Notes under the pieces: generated by a model
What the model was told of the DNA's origin: nothing
Seen by the model: only the letters and a program-made list of their open reading frames with translations
Databases searched by the model: none
Made by a program: the position numbers and the translations under genes
Source of the DNA: Thermoplasmata archaeon
GTDB lineage: Archaea > Thermoplasmatota > Thermoplasmata > Sysuiplasmatales > Sysuiplasmataceae
Direction: 5' to 3'
NCBI GenBank assembly: GCA_021811925.1
Contig: JAKAPY010000046.1
Coordinates: 1-10,861 of the forward strand
Length of the DNA: 10,861 nt
Shown here: piece by piece, positions 5,610 to 10,861 of the stretch
How positions within the stretch are numbered: the first letter of the stretch is position 1
Layout of the letters: every line of letters begins with the position of its first letter

Positions 5610-6521
5610 ATGAGGGCCGCCGTAATAAGGGGTTCTGCTTTGGCAGCTCTTTCCGCCTTTGTTTGGGCAACCTACTATGTGTTTGTGCCTTTGATTGATG
5701 CACTGAGCCCGTTATCGCTTTTCTTCTACCCCTCCCTGTTTGGCGCACTCCTTTTTTTAGTATACGGGTTTTACACCACGGGGCGCATACCCCGGCCAGC
5801 CAGGGCGAGGGACTATTTCATTCCCGGTGCGGGTTACTTTGCTTCGCAGATGCTTATAATTCTTTCAACTGTATCCAACGGAGGAGTCCTCACCTCGACC
5901 TTCATTCTTCTTGGTGACACGATCATATCGCCTTCAATCATTTTCCTTCTCGGTCTCAACAGGTTCAAACCGCGCCTTCCGCTGCTGGCGCTCGGCATGG
6001 TTGTGCTCGTCTCATCGGCCGCATTCCTAACAATCTACGGTGGGTTCACGGCAACAAAGTCGGCAGAAGGGCTGATTCTGCTCGTGCTCATACCTCCCTC
6101 CCTTTCACTCTTCTTCGTATACACGAACGAACGCATAATGGCCGAGGGAATGGCGCAGATACTCATGCCTGCATTCCTTGTTTCCAGCCTGTTCGTGGCA
6201 GGATACGCCGCGGTGGTCAGGCAGGGCTATCCGCTTGAATTCAACGGCGTCAGGGACCTGCTTGTTCTTGCCGCGATAGGTGTCACTTCAATGTTTGCCG
6301 GGTACATGCTCTTCTTTGCCGCTTCTCGAATGACCGGCTTTACGCTTTCCTCGATACTGATGGCCCTCATACCCCCATTCACACTCATACTCGGTATCCT
6401 GTTTCTCGGTCTGCGGGCGACCGGCTGGATCATTGCACTCATTGTCATGGCTGCATTAGGCGCAGGACTGTGCACGATTGCATTCGCGGAGGGCGGTGTG
6501 CTGAACCGCAGACCATACTGA
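5610..6521 (+). CDS. DMT-superfamily (EamA-like) permease
   Basis: A 303-residue polytopic membrane protein with about ten hydrophobic helices (roughly 8-28, 34-55, 69-89, 92-115, 122-145, 154-171, 184-204, 214-238, 244-266, 272-293), short loops and an inside-out two-half arrangement typical of drug/metabolite transporters. The N-terminal ALSAFVWATYYVFVPLI and the late segment FAASRMTGFTLSSILMALIPPFT (written here as positions 236-258) occupy the places of the two EamA repeats. The family exports or imports amino acids, metabolites or toxic organics; nothing here tells the substrate. The ATG at 5610 follows a TATA box at leaderless distance. The next gene on the strand is 45 nt downstream and has its own AT-rich promoter. 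Confidence 0.85.
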   Translation: MRAAVIRGSALAALSAFVWATYYVFVPLIDALSPLSLFFYPSLFGALLFLVYGFYTTGRIPRPARARDYFIPGAGYFASQMLIILSTVSNGGVLTSTFILLGDTIISPSIIFLLGLNRFKPRLPLLALGMVVLVSSAAFLTIYGGFTATKSAEGLILLVLIPPSLSLFFVYTNERIMAEGMAQILMPAFLVSSLFVAGYAAVVRQGYPLEFNGVRDLLVLAAIGVTSMFAGYMLFFAASRMTGFTLSSILMALIPPFTLILGILFLGLRATGWIIALIVMAALGAGLCTIAFAEGGVLNRRPY

Positions 6522-6532
6522 CAAACTGCTGC

Positions 6533-6541
6533 AAATATTCT
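6533..6541 (+). promoter_or_regulatory. TATA-like box of the RNase HIII gene
   Basis: AAATATTCT is centred about 30 nt before the ATG at 6567, in the 45-nt gap after the transporter gene. An earlier ATG at 6562 runs into a stop after one codon, so 6567 is used. Confidence 0.45.
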
Positions 6542-6566
6542 AATCACACCGGGCAATTAAGATGCG

Positions 6567-7442
6567 ATGAGAGACAGGTTCCATGTCCCCGACGATCAGA
6601 TTGAGAAAACGGCTGCATTCCTGAAGGGGATAGGCCTTTCCGCATCCGACGAGCAGAATGTGACCAATTTCAGGGGGCAACGCGTATCAATATCGCTTTA
6701 CGGCAACGGTACCGCAATTGTAAACTGTGACGACCCGATGATGGTTAAGCTGCTGAAGGATTATTTCGAAACCGTTCCTTTCGACTACAAGCGCTACATC
6801 TCCGGCAGCATGGGCATCTCTCTTCCTTCAAGATGGATTGGCACGGATGAGGCGGGCAAGGGAGACTATTTCGGCCCCCTCGTTGTCGCTGGAGTCTGTC
6901 TGGACGCCGAAACGGCTTCCCTCCTTTACAGGAGGGGTATAGCTGATTCTAAGAAATTTTCAGCCTCGCAGCTTCTGAGATTCGAGGATATGCTGATTCA
7001 GATACTGCCAGCTTCCTCGTTTGATGTAATAACAATCTCACCGGAGAAATACAACGAGTTGCACGCGAAAATGGGCAATGTGCTCGATATGCTTGTTTGG
7101 GCCCATGCGAGGGTGATAAAGAACCTGAATGCAAAGATGAAGTGCGAGGCGGCTGTTGTGGACAAATTTGCGTCGGGGGCGAGGGAGAGGGAAATGGCCT
7201 CATCCGTCCCTGGTGTGACGATTCACCAGTTTATAAAGGGGGAAAGGGAGATGGCAGTTGCATCCGCTTCCATACTCGCCTCCTCCCGTTACAACCAGGC
7301 GCTGGACAACATGTCGGAGCAATGCGGTTTCACTCTCCTGAAGGGCGCAGGCGCCGAGGTCAAGGAACTGGCATCAAGAATACTCAGGGAAAAGGGGAGC
7401 AAATACTACAACAGTGTTGCAAAGTCCGACTTTGTCATATAG
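6567..7442 (+). CDS. rnhC: Ribonuclease HIII-like enzyme
   Basis: A 291-residue nuclease expected to cut the RNA strand of RNA-DNA hybrids. The catalytic domain (about 88-291) opens with IGTDEAGKGDYFGPLVVAGV (91-110), holding Asp94 and Glu95. The third acid is Asp199 (VVDKF) and the fourth probably Glu226 (IKGEREMAVASASILAS), which has Glu where RNase HII has Asp, as in HIII-type enzymes. The DYFGP motif and the ~85-residue N-terminal extension (a TBP-like substrate-binding domain in HIII) separate it from ordinary RNase HII, which is shorter and lacks this extension. RNase HIII is best known from Bacillota, chlamydiae and Aquifex, while archaea usually carry RNase HII. The final 8 nt overlap the end of hisS on the opposite strand. 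Whether the organism also has RNase HII cannot be seen here. Confidence 0.88.
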   Translation: MRDRFHVPDDQIEKTAAFLKGIGLSASDEQNVTNFRGQRVSISLYGNGTAIVNCDDPMMVKLLKDYFETVPFDYKRYISGSMGISLPSRWIGTDEAGKGDYFGPLVVAGVCLDAETASLLYRRGIADSKKFSASQLLRFEDMLIQILPASSFDVITISPEKYNELHAKMGNVLDMLVWAHARVIKNLNAKMKCEAAVVDKFASGAREREMASSVPGVTIHQFIKGEREMAVASASILASSRYNQALDNMSEQCGFTLLKGAGAEVKELASRILREKGSKYYNSVAKSDFVI

Positions 7443-8700
7443 CGCTACCAAGCCTTTTTTCCAGTTCTTCCGCCACGTCCTCCAAACCGATCTCCTCCTG
7501 GACGCCACTTTCCATGTTGCGTAACAGCACCTTCCCTGAGGCTGCTTCCCTGTCCCCGACCATAACGGCATAGCGGGCTCCACGGGAAGAGGCGTATTTC
7601 AGCGACTTGCTCATGCTCCTGCGCATCAGGTCGAATTCTGCGCTGACCCCCCTTCTCCTCAGGCTCCCTGCAATGCGTATCATGCTTTCGCGCTGGCTCT
7701 CCGAGGCTGCAAGCACGAAAACGTCCGTGTTCTCCTTTCCTGCGGCCTTTCCCCCCTTCTCCATTGCGAGAATGAGCCTGTCAACCACGAAGGCCATTCC
7801 AGTGCTTGGGACGGCCTTTCCGCCGAAGAGCGGCGAAAGCGAATATGAGCCGCCGCCGCATATCTGCTTCTCGGCGCCCAGTTCTGGTGCATCTATCTCG
7901 AACACTATGCCTGTGTAGTAGTCAAGGCCACGGACGACGCCCAGGTCCACTGTGAGGTTCATGGCCCCGTCCGTTTCGGCTATCCTCAGCACTTCCCTGA
8001 GGTATGCGGCCGCGTCCCCCTCAATGGCATGAAGCACGGAACTGTCGCCCTTCGTGTTGCACACCTCCATTATCCTGCCGGCTGTTTTCGATGGCACATC
8101 CCTGCTCTTCAGGAATTCGGATGCATCGTCCATCCTTTTCTTGTCAACGAGCCTGAGGAACGCTGACTGCTCCTCCTTCTTGACCGGAGTGCCGTCAAGC
8201 ATCGACCTTACTATCCCGACATGCCCTATCCTGAACCTGACGTCACTCAAACCAAGCCTTCTGCAGAGATCGTTTGCGAGAAGAAGAAGTTCTGCGTCAG
8301 CATCGGGCGCGTCAGAACCTATTATCTCCACATCATACTGGTAGAATTCCCTGTATCGCCCCGACTGGGGTTCCTCGTACCTGAAGCAGTTGGAGATGCA
8401 GTAAAGCTTCAGCGGAATGGGGTAATTTGAAAGGTCGCTTATGTAGAAGCGGATTATGGGCGCGGTCAGCTCGGGCCTGAGTGCAATCTTTCTACCGCCC
8501 TTGTCCTCGAAGGAATACATCTCCTCAAGCACCCCGGGTCCGGACTTTATAGTGAACAGCTCGGCGTTCTCAAGCGTGGGTGTCTGTATCTCCCTGTATC
8601 CGTAGTCGCGCGAGATTTTCCTGAGAATATCTTCCAGCTGCCTTCTTCTGCCCATCTCGTCCGGCTGGAAATCCCTTGTTCCCCTTACTCTCTGAATCAT
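7435..8700 (-). CDS. hisS: Histidyl-tRNA synthetase
   Basis: A 421-residue class II aminoacyl-tRNA synthetase that charges tRNA-His. Motif 1 region is 23-45. The ATP/histidine block ALRPELTAPIIRFY (73-86), motif 2 FRYEEPQSGRYREFYQ (106-121), the HisA signature RGLDYYTG (257-264), the Gly-rich GGGSYSLSPLFGG (282-294) and motif 3 with TGMAFVVDRLI (300-310) are all present and intact. Residues about 324-415 form the anticodon-binding domain. Length is typical. The ATG at 8700 lies about 28 nt below a TATATA box, so the mRNA is probably leaderless. The 3' end overlaps the RNase HIII gene tail-to-tail by 8 nt. Confidence 0.97.
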   Translation of the reverse strand: MIQRVRGTRDFQPDEMGRRRQLEDILRKISRDYGYREIQTPTLENAELFTIKSGPGVLEEMYSFEDKGGRKIALRPELTAPIIRFYISDLSNYPIPLKLYCISNCFRYEEPQSGRYREFYQYDVEIIGSDAPDADAELLLLANDLCRRLGLSDVRFRIGHVGIVRSMLDGTPVKKEEQSAFLRLVDKKRMDDASEFLKSRDVPSKTAGRIMEVCNTKGDSSVLHAIEGDAAAYLREVLRIAETDGAMNLTVDLGVVRGLDYYTGIVFEIDAPELGAEKQICGGGSYSLSPLFGGKAVPSTGMAFVVDRLILAMEKGGKAAGKENTDVFVLAASESQRESMIRIAGSLRRRGVSAEFDLMRRSMSKSLKYASSRGARYAVMVGDREAASGKVLLRNMESGVQEEIGLEDVAEELEKRLGSAI

Positions 8701-8722
8701 CGGTCATAATTCCGGCAGCCTG

Positions 8723-8732
8723 ACTATATAAC
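8723..8732 (-). promoter_or_regulatory. TATA box of hisS
   Basis: On the minus strand GTTATATAGT is centred about 28 nt before the hisS ATG. No SD is seen between it and the start, as expected for a leaderless mRNA. Confidence 0.65.
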
Positions 8733-8784
8733 CATCGTTGGCAAACCATAGTGCATGCATGAAACGGAGTTCGGTCCGGCTCAT

Positions 8785-8793
8785 CTTTTTAAC
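8785..8793 (+). promoter_or_regulatory. Possible TATA box of the ArsB/NhaD-like permease gene
   Basis: CTTTTTAAC is the best AT-rich element in the 198-nt gap between hisS and the permease gene. It lies about 110 nt before the ATG, so transcription would begin near 8815 and leave a leader of roughly 85 nt. No TATA-like element is present at leaderless distance. Confidence 0.4.
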
Positions 8794-8807
8794 CTCATGC
8801 TGATCTC

Positions 8808-8831
8808 GTGACAGGTTACCAGATGTGTCAC
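8808..8831. repeat. Inverted repeat GTGACA-N12-TGTCAC
   Basis: A perfect 6-bp inverted repeat with a 12-nt spacer sits across the expected start of transcription of the permease gene. It could be a regulator binding site. If transcription begins further upstream it could be an RNA hairpin that competes with the leader hairpin at 8828-8883. Confidence 0.45.
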
Positions 8832-8883
8832 AGCAAAGGACCAGGGTGCCACGAACAGGCGGCCACGCTCCTTCGTCCTGTGA
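8828..8883 (+). promoter_or_regulatory. Structured leader hairpin before the permease gene
   Basis: Nested pairing on the plus strand: TCACA/TGTGA (8828-8832 with 8879-8883), GGAC/GTCC (8838-8841 with 8875-8878), AGG/CCT (8843-8845 with 8870-8872), GTG/CAC (8846-8848 with 8864-8866) and CC/GG (8849-8850 with 8861-8862). Together these give about 17 pairs with asymmetric bulges, ending shortly before the SD-like GGTGAGG (8890-8896). It may be a cis-regulatory leader or an unrecognised small RNA; I match it to no known riboswitch class. Confidence 0.35.
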
Positions 8884-8898
8884 TCCGGCGGTGAGGAC

Positions 8899-10155
8899 AT
8901 GGTGGACGCTGCAGAAATAGTTGCAATGGTCGTCTTCATTTTCACCTACGCGCTAATCTCCTTTGGCAGGCTTGGCAAGAACAGCGTGGAGATGCCTGCT
9001 GCCGCCATGCTTGGCGGCGCCCTGATGATGATTACGGGCATTGTCACGCCTGATGCTGCGCTTGCATCGATAAACTGGGGAACAATCACGCTCATACTAG
9101 GAATGATGCTGATTGCCGCGGCCATGGACATGAGCGGCCTGTTCAAGTGGATATCGTCCAGCCTAGTCAGGACATCAGGAACGCCCAGGCTGTTCATGGT
9201 CCTGGTTTCGCTCGTTACCGCCTTCCTGTCTGCGCTCATTCTTAACGATGCAGTGGTGCTGATATTCACCCCCGTGATCATAGCGAGCGCCAGGAAAATG
9301 GGATTCTCACCCATCCCGGCACTGGTCATGGAGGCGATAAGTGCAAACATAGGAAGTGCGGCCACCGAGGTAGGCAATCCTCAGAATGCATATATTGCAA
9401 ACATCTCCGGAATCCAGTTTCACGTCTTCACCGAATTCCTGCTGCCTGTTACCGCAATTTCCCTTGCGTTTGCAATCCTGTTTGCCCTTTTCGTTGCAAA
9501 AAGGGAGGGTGAATCAGCAAAGGTGGCCGGCGGGGCTACAAACGCCAAGGCCGATACAGTATTTACGGCGCCTATGTACTTCATGTCAGCCGTGGTTGCG
9601 GCTGTCTTCGCCGGGTTCTACATCTTCCCGCACAGCGATATACCGTATGTGGCACTGATCGGCGGCACAATATCCCTCTTCTCCATCCCCTTCATAACCG
9701 GCAGAAATGGCCAGGAACTGCTTATGAAGGTCGACTGGGGCATTCTGCTCTTCTTCGTGGGCCTCTTCGTTCTTATCAGCGGAATTGAGTCTTCGGGCCT
9801 GCTTCAACTGATGGTCTCGGCCCTCACAAACGTGGACGGCAGGCTACTGTCAAGCGTGGGAGGGGTCACGCTCCTCACCGCTGTCCTCTCGAACATGGTC
9901 AGCAATGTCCCCGCAGTTTTACTTCTTTCACCTGTGCTCGGGCAGGGCACCGCTCCGGTGCTGTGGCTCGCGCTTGCTGCAAGCTCAACATTTGCGGGAA
10001 ACGCGACCATAATAGGCGCGGCAGCAAATGTAATCGTTGCCCGGGGCGCATCAAGGGAAGGGGTGAAAATACGCCTTGGTGCATTCATGAAATACGGCCT
10101 GCCCATAACGGTGTTTTCGCTCGTTGTTACTTTCCTGTATCTGGAGTTTGTGTGA
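8899..10155 (+). CDS. ArsB/NhaD-like ion permease (IT superfamily)
   Basis: A 418-residue polytopic membrane protein of the ion transporter superfamily (COG1055-like: arsenite permease, NhaD antiporter and related anion carriers). Its two halves repeat the same elements: SALILNDAVVLIFTPV (111-126) followed by NIGSAATEVGNPQNAYIAN (150-168), and LSNMVSNVPAVLLLSPVL (330-347) followed by STFAGNATIIGAAANVIVA (363-381). These are the hairpin and unwound-helix regions that bind substrate in such carriers. A hydrophilic loop (about 200-222) separates the halves. The substrate cannot be told from sequence: arsenite, Na+/H+ exchange or dicarboxylate/sulfate are all possible, and no ars genes lie nearby. 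The ATG at 8899 has an SD-like GGTGAGG a few nt upstream. The stop abuts the stop of the convergent DRG gene with no gap. Confidence 0.88.
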   Translation: MVDAAEIVAMVVFIFTYALISFGRLGKNSVEMPAAAMLGGALMMITGIVTPDAALASINWGTITLILGMMLIAAAMDMSGLFKWISSSLVRTSGTPRLFMVLVSLVTAFLSALILNDAVVLIFTPVIIASARKMGFSPIPALVMEAISANIGSAATEVGNPQNAYIANISGIQFHVFTEFLLPVTAISLAFAILFALFVAKREGESAKVAGGATNAKADTVFTAPMYFMSAVVAAVFAGFYIFPHSDIPYVALIGGTISLFSIPFITGRNGQELLMKVDWGILLFFVGLFVLISGIESSGLLQLMVSALTNVDGRLLSSVGGVTLLTAVLSNMVSNVPAVLLLSPVLGQGTAPVLWLALAASSTFAGNATIIGAAANVIVARGASREGVKIRLGAFMKYGLPITVFSLVVTFLYLEFV

Positions 10156-10861
10156 TCAGCGCCTTGCTATTATCGAAAGTATGTCCCCGTCCTTCATTTT
10201 GTGATCGGCGCCAACAGTCTGGCCCGGAAACCTTGAGCTTGGGCCCCAGACAAGCGCATACCTGAATTTACGCCTCAGGTCCCTGTGGAGCATCTCACAG
10301 ACGTCCGAAACAGTGCTGCCGCCCTTCACGAGCAGTGGCTCCTTCATGTCGGCCTCCTGTCCGGGGGGCTTCATGTACACCCGGACGAACCTGAGCGTGT
10401 CGTATATCTTGCGCTTCAGCTCCTCCAGCCCCGTCCCCTTCTCCGCGGATATTGCTATCGGATCGAAATCGATGAGTTTTTTCCTGAGTTTTTCGAGCGT
10501 TGTGCCGTCCGTCAGATCGACCTTGTTGATGCACACGAACGCCGGCACGTATGTTCTGTTCCCAGTGATTGCATCTATCAGTCCGTCCGCATCAACGTTC
10601 TCCCTCACGACAACTTCAGCGTTGTATGTTCCGAACTCGGAAAGTATTCCCTTGATGTCCCTTTCGCTCAGGGTCGGGTCATGTATTGTGTAACTGACAT
10701 TGATGCCTCCCCTGCTCTTCCTCGCTATGCTTACGTTTGGCGGTCTTGAATTGACTCTTATGCCGCTCTGGAAAAGTTCCCCCGTGAGCACCGATACATT
10801 GTTTTCGAACACATCAACCATCAGTACTATCAGATCGGCAGTTCTGACCACAGAAATGACT
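10156..10861 (-). CDS. drg: DRG-family GTPase with TGS domain, 5' end missing
   Basis: The visible 235 residues are the C-terminal two thirds of a DRG/Rbg-type GTPase of the Obg-related group, proteins that associate with ribosomes. The frame continues past the window edge (upstream codons read V-I-S before VVRTADLIV), so the start and G1-G3 motifs are outside. Present are G4 NKVD (10527-10516), G5-like ISAEKG, the family segment ITGNRTYVPAFVCINKVD just before and at G4, and the TGS domain over the last ~75 residues (VYMKPPGQEADMKEPL..., then VWGPSSRFPGQTVGADH). A full-length protein would be about 365 residues, so roughly 130 are missing. It is not a broken gene. Its TGA directly abuts the TGA of the permease gene. 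Confidence 0.93.
   Translation of the reverse strand, partial: VISVVRTADLIVLMVDVFENNVSVLTGELFQSGIRVNSRPPNVSIARKSRGGINVSYTIHDPTLSERDIKGILSEFGTYNAEVVVRENVDADGLIDAITGNRTYVPAFVCINKVDLTDGTTLEKLRKKLIDFDPIAISAEKGTGLEELKRKIYDTLRFVRVYMKPPGQEADMKEPLLVKGGSTVSDVCEMLHRDLRRKFRYALVWGPSSRFPGQTVGADHKMKDGDILSIIARR

Noticed and set aside
8752..8759. Palindrome TGCATGCA
   Set aside because: An isolated 8-bp palindrome is expected by chance at this scale and is not placed at either divergent promoter.
8701..8898. tRNA gene in the hisS–permease gap
   Set aside because: There is no T-arm GGTTC-AAT pattern or cloverleaf; only the hairpin and inverted repeat described above are seen.

Overview
The window looks archaeal. 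It carries the archaeal/eukaryotic-type translation cluster rpl7ae–rps28e–rpl24e–ndk–infB (aIF5B) in the order common in Euryarchaeota, a DRG-type GTPase with a C-terminal TGS domain, and a COG2522-like archaeal HTH regulator. TATA-like boxes sit about 27–32 nt before several start codons, which implies leaderless mRNAs, and Shine-Dalgarno sequences match the archaeal 16S tail (GGTGATC). Composition is moderately GC-rich. A Thermoplasmata-like or related euryarchaeal source is my best guess, but the lineage is inference. I see no rRNA, tRNA, CRISPR array, insertion sequence or phage gene. This is a compact chromosomal housekeeping region, not a mobile island.

Layout from left to right. The first ~33 bases may hold the start of a gene on the minus strand. 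Upstream of it, on the same strand, is a four-helix membrane protein with a DUF4129-like cytoplasmic tail (44-943). Divergent from that is an unrecognised Rossmann-like protein with a cysteine cluster (1022-1723). A small HTH/zinc-ligand regulator follows on the minus strand (1730-2104), then the minus-strand translation operon (5420 down to 2248). Divergent from the operon are a DMT/EamA-type transporter (5610-6521) and an RNase HIII-like enzyme (6567-7442). hisS (7435-8700, minus) converges on the latter with an 8-nt overlap. An ArsB/NhaD-like ion permease (8899-10155, plus) diverges from hisS and abuts the 3' end of a DRG GTPase (10156 to the window edge, minus, 5'-truncated).

Functionally, most of the window serves translation: ribosomal proteins L7Ae, S28e and L24e, subunit-joining factor aIF5B, NDP kinase, histidyl-tRNA synthetase and a ribosome-associated GTPase. 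RNase HIII belongs to genome maintenance, and two transporters and an envelope-type membrane protein are added. Within the operon the genes are 6–10 nt apart, and two of them (rpl7ae and rps28e) must start at TTG.

The signals most worth following are regulatory. The rpl7ae leader can fold into a kink-turn-like hairpin that pairs part of the Shine-Dalgarno, which is what L7Ae autoregulation would predict. The permease gene has a long GC-rich leader with a strong hairpin, and an inverted repeat near the expected transcription start competes with that hairpin for the same bases. The protein oddities are L24e lacking one zinc cysteine, RNase HIII in an archaeal setting, and the uncharacterised cysteine-motif protein.
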